Notes: generated by a model from the sequence alone, not told the origin. 64,000 nt of DNA from Butyricimonas faecihominis (GCF_033096445.1 NZ_AP028155.1:3167880-3231879), one strand, 5' to 3'. Counted from the stretch's first letter, positions 44,997-52,926 are shown. Numbers and translations are program-made.

Positions 44997-45776
44997 TTGT
45001 ATATCGTGGCAACTCAAAACAATATATCCAAACCTAAACAGAAGGAACTTGCGGAGAAGATAGGCGTTTCCGCTTCCCAGTTGAGCCGCATTGTCAGCGG
45101 CGAAACGAGAACGGTCAGCAGTGATATTCTCATAGGTGTGGCAAAGGAATTTAAGGTATCGACAGACTACATACTGGGCTTGTCCACCGTGAGCGTCCGT
45201 AAAAGCTACGATATTTCTGAATTAGGCTTGTCAGAGGGAGCCGTAAGGGGGCTTGTGACGGGCGCTGTTGATGTGCAAATCCTCAACCGCCTGTTGGAAC
45301 ACAGGAATTTTCCTAAGCTGATAGATTTGATACGGATTTATTTTCAGGACGCGGCGGCAAAGGGGATAATGGCACGAAACCAGCTTATCGAGATAGCAAC
45401 GGCTTCCCTGTCCGACCTGATGAAAGAACACCCGGAACACCGGGCAGAAGCGAAGCAGGATTTACAGCTTTTGAACGCCCAAAAGATGGGGGAACATGAA
45501 GCGGAGATTGAAAAAATCAAAAATGTGTTCCTGGCTATCCTGCGGGACATTAAGAAAGACATAGACAACGGGGAACAGCTGGGAGAAGCTGTGACCGCCG
45601 CTATGTTCCAAGCCATGCGGGACGCACTGGCGGAACAGAAACAAAAACCGCTTTCCATTGACGATGTAACGGCGATGATAGCTGGACAGATCGGACAGCT
45701 TGCACCGATGGACGAGGAAACCGCCGACCTGTTTCAGCGGTTAGTAAAGAAAATGATTGAACAGGCAGAGAAATAA
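44997..45776 (+). CDS. Helix-turn-helix regulator, Firmicutes type (5' end possibly cut)
   Basis: About 259 residues from a TTG at 44997; GTG at 45006 is an alternative start. XRE-like HTH KQKELAEKIGVSASQLSRIVSGETRTVSSDILIGVAKEFKVSTDYILGLS (~14-63) is followed by a helical region with ANE-like repeats (AEAKQDLQLLNAQKMGEHEAEIEKIKNVFLAILRDIKKDI). Regulators of this kind are common on clostridial conjugative elements. The first HTH helix looks short and no ribosome site is seen, so the gene may have lost its true start at the insertion junction. It may still control the downstream genes. Confidence 0.75.
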   Translation: MYIVATQNNISKPKQKELAEKIGVSASQLSRIVSGETRTVSSDILIGVAKEFKVSTDYILGLSTVSVRKSYDISELGLSEGAVRGLVTGAVDVQILNRLLEHRNFPKLIDLIRIYFQDAAAKGIMARNQLIEIATASLSDLMKEHPEHRAEAKQDLQLLNAQKMGEHEAEIEKIKNVFLAILRDIKKDIDNGEQLGEAVTAAMFQAMRDALAEQKQKPLSIDDVTAMIAGQIGQLAPMDEETADLFQRLVKKMIEQAEK

Positions 45777-45796
45777 ATGTAGGAGAATATTAGAAA

Positions 45797-46495
45797 ATGG
45801 GAAAAAGCAACTCGTACTATATGCAGCTTCATGTAGAAGCACTGTTTACAATGAATGAAAAGAACGAACTTATGACTATAAGGGAACCATGGGACTCCAC
45901 TTCACAGCCGGCTCCCCGCTTCTATTTGACAAGACCACTTTACGAAAAACCACATGCTTATTTTCGCGCTGACGTACCGAAAGAATTAAGAGAAAAACTA
46001 CAATCAATTACCAACAGAGAGCCAGTACTGATGCTGCCGAATGAATCACCTATTTATGATAAAGAATATCGGCAACTATTAGGAGAAAGTAAGATTTCAG
46101 AAGATGCTTGTTTTTGGCTTCCTGAACAGCCAAAGTTAAAAGCCTGCTTACTCACTAAAGACAACATTGAGCCTCAGATGAGCCACTATTTTCCCTGGCT
46201 ACCTGAAGAGTTGCTGGATGTTCCCTTTTGCGCTGCTTATTTGGAAGATTCTCAAGTCGTATCTATTTGTCGTAGTGTTCGGATTATTCTTGAGGCAGAG
46301 GAAGCGGGAATTGAAACGGCTGAACTTTACAGAAGAAAAGGGTATGCATTCCACACACTTGCAGAATGGGCAGAAGCAGTTAGACGAAATGGTAGTATTC
46401 CTTTGTATAGTGCGTCCACTTCTAACTTAGCCTCTTTAGGTTTAGCAAAAAAGGCAGGCGGCATTTTCTTTGGTAACGGTTTTTGCGTTTGCTGA
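45797..46495 (+). CDS. GNAT-family (FR47-like) N-acetyltransferase
   Basis: A 232-residue protein. The C-terminal half has the acetyl-CoA-binding pattern AEEAGIETAELYRRKGYAFHTLAEWAEAVRRNGSIPLYSASTSNLASLGLAKKAGG (~170-225), typical of FR47-like GNAT enzymes; the 'YRRKGYA' loop corresponds to motif A. The N-terminal half is less conserved. The start codon lies 20 nt after the HTH gene, so they may be co-transcribed. The substrate is unknown; in a resistance cluster, drug acetylation is one option. Confidence 0.75.
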   Translation: MGKSNSYYMQLHVEALFTMNEKNELMTIREPWDSTSQPAPRFYLTRPLYEKPHAYFRADVPKELREKLQSITNREPVLMLPNESPIYDKEYRQLLGESKISEDACFWLPEQPKLKACLLTKDNIEPQMSHYFPWLPEELLDVPFCAAYLEDSQVVSICRSVRIILEAEEAGIETAELYRRKGYAFHTLAEWAEAVRRNGSIPLYSASTSNLASLGLAKKAGGIFFGNGFCVC

Positions 46496-46646
46496 TTTAT
46501 GGTTTTGGGGTATAATAAACTGTTTGAAGAAGAAAAGAAGCGGCTAAAATAGATTGCGGAGAAGTTGGACTTGCCGAAAAATCCAAACCCACAGCGGGGA
46601 CGGAAAAAGAAATAGAGAACAGCAAATCGAAATAGGAGGAGTGAAA

Positions 46647-47192
46647 ATGAACCAAGGAAGAATTATTGTGATTACAGGTTCGCCGGGAACAGGAAAGACA
46701 ACAATTGCGTCGATTGTCGCAAAAGAATCGAACATGGATAAATCTGTGCATATGCACACAGACGACTTTTTCCATTATTTAAGCAAAGGAGCAATACCGC
46801 CGCATTTACCAGAGTCCAACGAACAAAATTTAGTTGTTATTGAAGCCTTTTTAGAAGCTGCAAAGCGCTATGCCCGCGGTGGATATGATGTAATTGTAGA
46901 TGGAATTGTAGGGCCGTGGTTTTTAGAACCATGGAGAGCCCTTGTTCGAGAAGATTATGAAGTACACTATATTGTTTTAAGGGCCAGTAAAGAAGAAACT
47001 ATGAAGCGAGCTGTGGAGCGCTCAAAATTAGACAGAAAAACAAATGTTGAATTAGTAGAAACCATGTGGGAGCAATTTTGCAATCTGGGAATATATGAAT
47101 CGAATGTTATAGATACGACCACTTATTCCATTCAAGAAACTGTTTCCGCAGTACAAGAAAAAATCGCAAGTAGGGCAGCGTTGTTGTCTTAG
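46647..47192 (+). CDS. P-loop kinase-like protein, copy A
   Basis: 181 residues from ATG at 46647, chosen for the AGGAGG 9 nt upstream. Walker A ITGSPGTGKTTIAS (~9-22); HMHTDDFFHYL (~35-45), an acidic site as in small-molecule kinases; YDVIVDGIVGPWFLEPW (~80-96), Walker B-like; RASKEETMKRAVERS lid arginines. It resembles uridine-kinase, chloramphenicol-phosphotransferase and zeta-type phosphotransferases. A second copy about 90% identical lies at 48750, and between them is an aminoglycoside-phosphotransferase-type gene. The substrate is unknown; an antibiotic-modifying role is plausible. Confidence 0.8.
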   Translation: MNQGRIIVITGSPGTGKTTIASIVAKESNMDKSVHMHTDDFFHYLSKGAIPPHLPESNEQNLVVIEAFLEAAKRYARGGYDVIVDGIVGPWFLEPWRALVREDYEVHYIVLRASKEETMKRAVERSKLDRKTNVELVETMWEQFCNLGIYESNVIDTTTYSIQETVSAVQEKIASRAALLS

Positions 47193-47251
47193 ATTTTTTT
47201 GCTTTTTTGTGGTATATTATCCTCAGACAGAGCTAAAGGAGAGAGCGGAAC

Positions 47252-48169
47252 ATGAAAAGCGATTATTCAAAAGAAAGCATCACAGAGTTTTTAAGCCGAA
47301 AGTACGGTGAGGATATAAGGCTTTTTCCGATAAAAGAAGGGCAGGAGTCACAGGCGTATTGGTTTTCGCGTGGCGGCAGAGAATATGTCGTGCGCATAAA
47401 TTCAAATATGGAAGGCTTCAAAAAAGACAAATACGCCTATGAGCACTTCCGCTCGGATAGAGTTCCTATTCCAGAGGTTGTTGAAACAGGCAACTTTGAC
47501 GGCACGCACTACTTCTGCATCAGCGTAAAAGCGGACGGGATTACATATGAGGACTCCGATGAAGAAACGGTTGTGCGACTGCTCGGCGATATTACGGATG
47601 TAACCGAAGCAATATCGCGAACCGATATATCAGGCACTTCCGGCTGCGGCGTGTTTGACAGCGATACGGGAAACGCTCCGTTTTACAGCTGGAGAGAATA
47701 TCTTGCGGAGGTATTCGAGAGAGACTGGACGGCGGTAAGCAGGAGCTATGTTAACCTCTCACTCATCGACGAGCTTCTCGCGGCATATCGTGAGCTTATA
47801 TCTTATTGCCCGGAAGAAAGAGCGCTGTTCCACGGGGATTTCGGCTCGAATAATGTTATCGTAGGCAAAAAATCGAGGATAAGTGGCGTTATAGACTGGG
47901 ACTGCGCGGCTTACGGGGACTTTCTTTACGACATCGCGACCGCGTATTTTTGGCGGACATGGCTCATGTGCATGGAAAAAACTGCGGCGTATTGGGAGAG
48001 AAAATACTCTCACCTGCCGAGATATACCGAGCGAATTTTATGCTATGAGCTGCGGATAGGGCTGACGGAAATATACGAAAACGCTGTCGAAAACGATACT
48101 GAGACAACAGAGTGGCTTCAAAACAGGTGCCGCGAGATTTTGAGAGAATACAGACAAAGAAAGGCATGA
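47252..48169 (+). CDS. Hygromycin-B-phosphotransferase-like enzyme (APH(4) family)
   Basis: A 305-residue protein of the APH superfamily. The alignment I can recall with Hph is close along the whole length: RGGREYVVRINSNMEGFKKDKYAYEHF (~37-63), HYFCISVKADGITYED, the catalytic loop FHGDFGSNNVIV (~193-204, HxDxxxxN with the catalytic aspartate), the metal-binding IDWDCAAYGD (~213-222), and AYFWRTWLMCMEKTAAYWERKY. Hph has HADFGSNNV and FFWRPWLACMEQ at the same places. It therefore probably phosphorylates hygromycin B or a related aminocyclitol. AAAGGAG lies before the start. The GC content is higher than in its kinase neighbours. Confidence 0.82.
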   Translation: MKSDYSKESITEFLSRKYGEDIRLFPIKEGQESQAYWFSRGGREYVVRINSNMEGFKKDKYAYEHFRSDRVPIPEVVETGNFDGTHYFCISVKADGITYEDSDEETVVRLLGDITDVTEAISRTDISGTSGCGVFDSDTGNAPFYSWREYLAEVFERDWTAVSRSYVNLSLIDELLAAYRELISYCPEERALFHGDFGSNNVIVGKKSRISGVIDWDCAAYGDFLYDIATAYFWRTWLMCMEKTAAYWERKYSHLPRYTERILCYELRIGLTEIYENAVENDTETTEWLQNRCREILREYRQRKA

Positions 48170-48173
48170 TAAA

Positions 48174-48593
48174 ATGAGAATACTGTTCACAGGCTTTGAC
48201 CCGTTCGGGGGAGAGAAAATCAATCCTGCGGGAGAAGCCGTAAAAATGATGAAAAACGAAATACAAGGCGCGGAAATTTTAAAGCTCGAAGTGCCGACGG
48301 TGTTTGGAAAGGCAGGAGAGGTTCTTAAAAAAGCGGTGGAGCAATACAGACCCGACGCGGTGGTGTGCGTAGGTCAAGCCGGAGGGAGAGCCGCCATTAC
48401 TCCCGAGATGATAGCCGTGAACATAATGGACGCGCGCATTCCCGACAACGCCGGAAACAAGCCGTGCCACGAGCTTATAATAAAAGAGGGAAGAGAAGCG
48501 TATTTTTCCTCACTTCCGGTGAAGGATATCGAGAAAAATCTAAATGATAACGGAATTCCGTCGTCGGTATCGTATGGAGCGGACAACGAGTAA
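48174..48593 (+). pseudogene. pcp: Truncated pyroglutamyl-peptidase I
   Basis: 139 codons beginning MRILFTGFDPFGGEKINPA, the typical Pcp start. The catalytic glutamate region GQAGGRAAITPEMIAVNIMDARIPDN is present. The usual ~215-residue protein is cut at SVSYGADNE, before the catalytic cysteine (family pattern S.sAGtyvCN) and histidine, so the product cannot be an active peptidase. It starts 4 nt after the APH-like stop, so the pair was probably taken up together from a Firmicutes chromosome. A terminator-like hairpin (CCGCCGAG / CTCGGCGG) follows at about 48602-48628. Confidence 0.88.
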
Positions 48594-48666
48594 AAGAGTG
48601 ACCGCCGAGATAACCCATTGCTCGGCGGTGTTCCTTTCCAAGTTAATTGCGTGATATAGATTGAAA

Positions 48667-48706
48667 AGTGGATAGATTTATGATATAGTGGATAGATTTA
48701 TGATAT
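48667..48706. repeat. Tandem 20-bp repeat in the promoter region of kinase copy B
   Basis: Two exact copies of AGTGGATAGATTTATGATAT lie head to tail. The second runs into TATAAT (48702-48707), a Gram-positive -10 box, about 43 nt before the start codon. Confidence 0.7.
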
Positions 48707-48749
48707 AATGAGTTATCAACAAATCGGAATTTGTGGAGGTAAAATATAG

Positions 48750-49295
48750 ATGAATCAAGGTAGAATTATTGTAATCACAGGTGCGCCGGGGACAGGAAAA
48801 ACTACAACGGCATCTGCTGTTGCAAAAGAATCAGATTTGGAAAAGTCTGTGCATATGCACACAGATGACTTTTATCATTATTTGAGTAAAGGGGCAATAC
48901 CACCGCATTTGCCAGAATCAAATGAGCAAAATTTGATTGTCATTGAAGCGTTTTTAGAAGCTGCGAAGCGATATGCTCGTGGGGGATATGATGTAATTGT
49001 TGACGGTATTATCGGACCGTGGTTTTTAAAGCCGTGGCAAAGTCTTGTTCGGGAACATTATGAGGTGCATTATATTATTTTAAGGGCAAGTAAGGAAGAA
49101 ACCTTGAAGCGAGCTGTTGAACGCTCAAAGTTAGACCGAAAAACAAATATCGAATTGGTAGAAACAATGTGGGAGCAATTTTGCAATCTGGGAATATATG
49201 AATCGAATGTTGTAGATACGACCAATTATTCCATTCAAGAAACTGTTTCCGCAGTACAAGAAAAAATCGCAAGTAGGGCAGCATTGTTGTCTTAG
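48750..49295 (+). CDS. P-loop kinase-like protein, copy B
   Basis: 181 residues, about 90% identical to copy A by eye, with the same Walker A (ITGAPGTGKTTTAS), HMHTDDFYHYL and YDVIVDGIIGPW motifs. GTGGAGGT lies upstream. At the DNA level the first 400 bp differ at many third positions from copy A, while the last ~120 bp are almost identical, a sign of gene conversion or recombination. It is not a simple recent duplication. It has its own promoter (TATAAT at 48702). Confidence 0.8.
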   Translation: MNQGRIIVITGAPGTGKTTTASAVAKESDLEKSVHMHTDDFYHYLSKGAIPPHLPESNEQNLIVIEAFLEAAKRYARGGYDVIVDGIIGPWFLKPWQSLVREHYEVHYIILRASKEETLKRAVERSKLDRKTNIELVETMWEQFCNLGIYESNVVDTTNYSIQETVSAVQEKIASRAALLS

Positions 49296-49391
49296 ATTGT
49301 TTTGGTGCAATTCCCATTTATCGAGCAGATGAAGTTGGGGAGCCGCCTGGAGGCGGCGGTGCCGAAGGATAAAATAGGAGATGTTAAGGTT

Positions 49392-50207
49392 ATGAATAAT
49401 GAATACGATAATGAGAAGTTTTTTGAAGAATATGCAAAGATGTCCCGCAGTAAAGAGGGGTTAAAAGCTGCTGGTGAATGGCATCAATTAAAACCTTTGT
49501 TTCCTTCGTTAGAAGGAAAATCTGTTCTTGACTTGGGGTGCGGATATGGCTGGCACTGCAAGTTCGCAGAAGAACAAGGAGCTACAAAAATATTAGGGAT
49601 CGATTTAAGTAAGAAAATGATTGAGGAAGCCCAAAAGCGCAATTCAGGAAATCAAATTGAATATCGTATTAGCGGATTAGAGGAATATGACTATCCAGAA
49701 AATGAATGGGATTGTGTTATATCTAATTTAGCTCTGCACTATATAGAGGACATAGTGGAAATATTTCAAAAAGTGTATAGGACATTAAAACCAGGTGGAA
49801 TTTTTCTTTTTAATATCGAACACCCTGTTTTTACCGCAGGAGTTGGGCAGGATTGGATTTATACAGATGATGGGAAACCGCAATATTGGGCGATTGATAA
49901 TTACTTTATAACAGGAGAACGAAATACACATTTTTTAGGATGTGATGTAGTAAAACAACATCACACACTTACACAGATTATAATGGGATTGCTGAACAAT
50001 GGGTTTGAGCTTAAAGTTGTAGAGGAAGCAGACTTTTTAGAAGAATTTGATCCACGCTATAACGAAGAAGGTGTATCAGAACTTGATGAACAATTTGAGC
50101 GGTTGCCAGACGGACACGAAGCAAAACGCAGTTACTATTTAGGCTTCCGACAAGCACAAAGTGAAGCAAGACCAAACATTGTTATTAGTCTATTGAAGTT
50201 AAATTAG
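49392..50207 (+). CDS. Class I SAM-dependent methyltransferase with a foreign C-terminus (hybrid 1)
   Basis: 271 residues from MNNEYDNEKFF, with TAGGAGAT upstream. SAM-binding motif [21 protein letters not shown] (~52-71), motif [17 protein letters not shown], motif IV-like [13 protein letters not shown] and [14 protein letters not shown]. After residue ~213 the sequence departs from the partner copy at 52254: here the tail is DFLEEFDPRYNEEGVSELDEQ..., whereas the other copy has a normal methyltransferase ending. This gene is therefore a fusion whose last ~58 residues come from elsewhere. The core Rossmann fold is intact, so activity is possible. The substrate is unknown. Confidence 0.8.
   Translation: MNNEYDNEKFFEEYAKMSRSKEGLKAAGEWHQLKPLFPSLEGKSVLDLGCGYGWHCKFAEEQGATKILGIDLSKKMIEEAQKRNSGNQIEYRISGLEEYDYPENEWDCVISNLALHYIEDIVEIFQKVYRTLKPGGIFLFNIEHPVFTAGVGQDWIYTDDGKPQYWAIDNYFITGERNTHFLGCDVVKQHHTLTQIIMGLLNNGFELKVVEEADFLEEFDPRYNEEGVSELDEQFERLPDGHEAKRSYYLGFRQAQSEARPNIVISLLKLN
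49451..50032 (+). repeat. 582-bp direct repeat, copy 1
   Basis: Almost identical to 52254-52835 (one difference noticed: CAGGATTGG here, CAAGATTGG there). It is bounded by TAAAGAGGGG on the left and AGGAAGCAGA on the right. The two copies are 2803 bp apart and frame erm(B) and the omega-epsilon-zeta fragment. Confidence 0.9.
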
Positions 50208-50242
50208 ATGCTAAAAATTTGTAATTAAGAAGGAGTGATTAC

Positions 50243-50980
50243 ATGAACAAAAATATAAAATATTCTCAAAACTTTTTAACGAGTGAAAAAGTACTCAACC
50301 AAATAATAAAACAATTGAATTTAAAAGAAACCGATACCGTTTACGAAATTGGAACAGGTAAAGGGCATTTAACGACGAAACTGGCTAAAATAAGTAAACA
50401 GGTAACGTCTATTGAATTAGACAGTCATCTATTCAACTTATCGTCAGAAAAATTAAAACTGAATACTCGTGTCACTTTAATTCACCAAGATATTCTACAG
50501 TTTCAATTCCCTAACAAACAGAGGTATAAAATTGTTGGGAGTATTCCTTACCATTTAAGCACACAAATTATTAAAAAAGTGGTTTTTGAAAGCCATGCGT
50601 CTGACATCTATCTGATTGTTGAAGAAGGATTCTACAAGCGTACCTTGGATATTCACCGAACACTAGGGTTGCTCTTGCACACTCAAGTCTCGATTCAGCA
50701 ATTGCTTAAGCTGCCAGCGGAATGCTTTCATCCTAAACCAAAAGTAAACAGTGTCTTAATAAAACTTACCCGCCATACCACAGATGTTCCAGATAAATAT
50801 TGGAAGCTATATACGTACTTTGTTTCAAAATGGGTCAATCGAGAATATCGTCAACTGTTTACTAAAAATCAGTTTCATCAAGCAATGAAACACGCCAAAG
50901 TAAACAATTTAAGTACCGTTACTTATGAGCAAGTATTGTCTATTTTTAATAGTTATCTATTATTTAACGGGAGGAAATAA
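50243..50980 (+). CDS. erm(B): 23S rRNA adenine-N6 methyltransferase Erm(B)
   Basis: A 245-residue protein recognised along its full length: [20 protein letters not shown], the SAM motif [27 protein letters not shown] and the end [13 protein letters not shown]. It dimethylates A2058 of 23S rRNA and gives macrolide-lincosamide-streptogramin B resistance. AAGAAGGAGTGATTAC supplies the usual ribosome site. The normal leader peptide and attenuator upstream are missing: the hybrid methyltransferase stop lies only 35 nt before the start codon. Expression is therefore probably constitutive and depends on upstream transcription. Confidence 0.97.
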
Positions 50981-50984
50981 TTCT

Positions 50985-51116
50985 ATGAGTCGCTTTTGTA
51001 AATTTGGAAAGTTACACGTTACTAAAGGGAATGTAGATAAATTATTAGGTATACTACTGACAGCTTCCAAGGAGCTAAAGAGGTCCCTAGCGCCTACGGG
51101 GAATTTGTATCGATAA
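50985..51116 (+). CDS. Small ORF usually found downstream of erm(B)
   Basis: 43 codons (MSRFCKFGKLHVTKGNVDKL...). It starts 4 nt after erm(B), with GGGAGGAAATAA as ribosome site. This short frame accompanies erm(B) on many streptococcal and enterococcal plasmids. Its last codons lie in a long hairpin (51082-51148). It is probably the remnant of a longer gene; no function is known. Confidence 0.6.
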   Translation: MSRFCKFGKLHVTKGNVDKLLGILLTASKELKRSLAPTGNLYR

Positions 51117-51148
51117 GGGGTACAAATTCCCACTAAGCGCTCGGGACC
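51082..51148. repeat. Long imperfect inverted repeat after erm(B)
   Basis: GGTCCC, GCGC and GGGAATTTGTA (left) pair with TACAAATTCCC, GCGC and GGGACC (right) around a short loop. The junction between the small ORF and the topoisomerase fragment lies in it. Confidence 0.6.
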
Positions 51149-51404
51149 CCTTGTAGGAAAATGTCCTAAGTGTGGCAACAATATTGTATTAAAAAAATCG
51201 TTTTATGGTTGTTCAAATTATCCTGAATGTACCTTCACTTTAGCTGAACATTTTAGAAAGAAAAAACTCACCAAAACAAATGTAAAAGAATTACTAGAGG
51301 GAAAAGAAACCCTGGTAAAAGGAATCAAAACGAAAGATAGAAAGTCCTACAATGCCGTTGTAAAAATCGGAGAAAAGGGATATATTGATTTTATCTATGT
51401 ATGA
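51117..51404 (+). pseudogene. 3' fragment of a plasmid type IA topoisomerase
   Basis: A frame without its own start ends at 51404. It encodes the C-terminal zinc domain GKCPKCGNNIVLKKSFYGCSNYPECTFTLAEHF (two CxxC-type pairs) and ends KIGEKGYIDFIYV. This matches the tail of the topoisomerase gene that precedes omega on pSM19035/pAMbeta1-type plasmids. The catalytic domains are absent. It shows that the erm(B)-omega-epsilon-zeta piece came from such a plasmid. Confidence 0.8.
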
Positions 51405-51462
51405 GAACGTATTTTTTGAAATGCTTGAGCGAATCATTCAATTAGAAAACGAAAAAGAATAG
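51397..51462 (+). CDS. Possible 21-residue peptide before the omega operator
   Basis: ATG at 51397 overlaps the topoisomerase stop and encodes MYENVFFEMLERIIQLENEKE. It is short and ends at the first omega heptad. It may be chance. Confidence 0.25.
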   Translation: MYENVFFEMLERIIQLENEKE

Positions 51463-51511
51463 AATCACAAATCACAAGTGATTAATCACAAATCACTTGT
51501 GATTTGTGATT
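51463..51511. promoter_or_regulatory. Omega operator: seven contiguous heptads
   Basis: Seven adjacent 7-bp units: AATCACA, AATCACA, AGTGATT, AATCACA, AATCACT, TGTGATT, TGTGATT. Each is WATCACW in direct or inverted orientation, the known binding site of the omega repressor. The array is complete and sits in front of the omega gene, so omega autoregulation and partition-site function could be intact. Confidence 0.92.
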
Positions 51512-51553
51512 GTTGATGATAAAATAAGAGTAAGAAGAAATAGAAAGAAGTGA

Positions 51554-51769
51554 GTGGTTGTGGGAAATTTAGGCGCACAAAAAGCAAAACGAAATGATAC
51601 ACCAATCAGTGCAAAAAAAGATATTATGGGGGATAAGACGGTTCGTGTTCGTGCTGACTTGCACCATATTATAAAAATCGAAACAGCAAAGAATGGCGGA
51701 AACGTAAAAGAAGTTATGGATAAAGCCTTAGAAGAATATATTCGGAAATATTTACCTGACAAACTTTAA
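51554..51769 (+). CDS. omega: Omega transcriptional repressor / partition protein
   Basis: 71 residues from GTG: MVVGNLGAQKAKRNDTPISA..., nearly the pSM19035 omega protein at its full natural length. It is a ribbon-helix-helix DNA-binding protein (KTVRVRADLHHIIKIETAKNGGNVKEVMDKALEEY) that binds WATCACW heptads and represses its own operon, copy-control and partition genes. Its operator lies 42 nt upstream. It appears complete. Confidence 0.95.
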   Translation: MVVGNLGAQKAKRNDTPISAKKDIMGDKTVRVRADLHHIIKIETAKNGGNVKEVMDKALEEYIRKYLPDKL

Positions 51770-51785
51770 AAGGAGTGAAAATGAA

Positions 51786-52058
51786 ATGGCAGTTACTTAT
51801 GAAAAAACATTTGAAATAGAGATCATTAACGAATTATCGGCAAGCGTTTATAATCGAGTATTAAACTATGTTTTGAATCATGAATTAAATAAAAATGACT
51901 CTCAATTATTGGAAGTCAATTTATTAAACCAATTAAAGCTTGCAAAACGTGTAAATCTTTTTGATTATTCTTTAGAAGAATTACAAGCCGTTCATGAGTA
52001 TTGGCGGTCAATGAATCGCTATTCAAAACAAGTTTTGAATAAAGAGAAAGTGGCTTAA
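51786..52058 (+). CDS. epsilon: Epsilon antitoxin
   Basis: 90 residues ([20 protein letters not shown]...[20 protein letters not shown]), the full length of the epsilon antitoxin of the omega-epsilon-zeta system. It normally binds and inactivates zeta. It is preceded by AGGAGTG and ends 1 nt before the zeta-hybrid start. Its target is truncated here, so it is an antitoxin without a functional toxin in this copy. Confidence 0.95.
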   Translation: MAVTYEKTFEIEIINELSASVYNRVLNYVLNHELNKNDSQLLEVNLLNQLKLAKRVNLFDYSLEELQAVHEYWRSMNRYSKQVLNKEKVA

Positions 52059-52059
52059 T

Positions 52060-52926
52060 ATGGCAAATATAGTCAATTTTACTGACAAACAATTTGAAAA
52101 TCGCTTAAATGATAATTTAGAAGAATTGGTTCAAGGAAAAAAAGCGGTTGAATCGCCAACCGCTTTTTTACTTGGTGGGCAACCAGGGTCAGGGAAAACG
52201 AGTTTGCGATCAGCAATTCTTGAAGAAACACAAGGGAATGTTATTGTCATTGATAAAGAGGGGTTAAAAGCTGCTGGTGAATGGCATCAATTAAAACCTT
52301 TGTTTCCTTCGTTAGAAGGAAAATCTGTTCTTGACTTGGGGTGCGGATATGGCTGGCACTGCAAGTTCGCAGAAGAACAAGGAGCTACAAAAATATTAGG
52401 GATCGATTTAAGTAAGAAAATGATTGAGGAAGCCCAAAAGCGCAATTCAGGAAATCAAATTGAATATCGTATTAGCGGATTAGAGGAATATGACTATCCA
52501 GAAAATGAATGGGATTGTGTTATATCTAATTTAGCTCTGCACTATATAGAGGACATAGTGGAAATATTTCAAAAAGTGTATAGGACATTAAAACCAGGTG
52601 GAATTTTTCTTTTTAATATCGAACACCCTGTTTTTACCGCAGGAGTTGGGCAAGATTGGATTTATACAGATGATGGGAAACCGCAATATTGGGCGATTGA
52701 TAATTACTTTATAACAGGAGAACGAAATACACATTTTTTAGGATGTGATGTAGTAAAACAACATCACACACTTACACAGATTATAATGGGATTGCTGAAC
52801 AATGGGTTTGAGCTTAAAGTTGTAGAGGAAGCAGAACCGCCTAAAGAGATGATGGATATTCCGGGTATGGAAGATGAACTTCGCCGCCCGATGATGTTAC
52901 TTGTAAAGGCGATAGCGAAAAAATAA
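52060..52926 (+). CDS. In-frame hybrid: zeta toxin N-terminus fused to methyltransferase (hybrid 2)
   Basis: 288 residues. Residues 1-66 are the zeta toxin start ([19 protein letters not shown]; Walker [25 protein letters not shown]). Zeta normally continues with VIDNDTFKQQHP and about 220 more residues holding the substrate site; these are gone. At nt 52254 the frame enters the 582-bp repeat and continues as the methyltransferase ([26 protein letters not shown]). It ends with a natural methyltransferase tail (MPG-like [24 protein letters not shown]). The SAM domain lacks only its first ~20 residues. The toxin should be inactive. Confidence 0.88.
   Translation: MANIVNFTDKQFENRLNDNLEELVQGKKAVESPTAFLLGGQPGSGKTSLRSAILEETQGNVIVIDKEGLKAAGEWHQLKPLFPSLEGKSVLDLGCGYGWHCKFAEEQGATKILGIDLSKKMIEEAQKRNSGNQIEYRISGLEEYDYPENEWDCVISNLALHYIEDIVEIFQKVYRTLKPGGIFLFNIEHPVFTAGVGQDWIYTDDGKPQYWAIDNYFITGERNTHFLGCDVVKQHHTLTQIIMGLLNNGFELKVVEEAEPPKEMMDIPGMEDELRRPMMLLVKAIAKK
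52254..52835 (+). repeat. 582-bp direct repeat, copy 2
   Basis: Second copy of 49451-50032, in the same orientation and in the same reading frame relative to the upstream coding sequence. Confidence 0.9.

Noticed and set aside
46500..46640. Short coding remnants between the GNAT gene and kinase A (for example ...NPNPQRGRKKK)
   Set aside because: They read like the tail of a lost Firmicutes gene, but stops in the frame and too little sequence prevent a family call.
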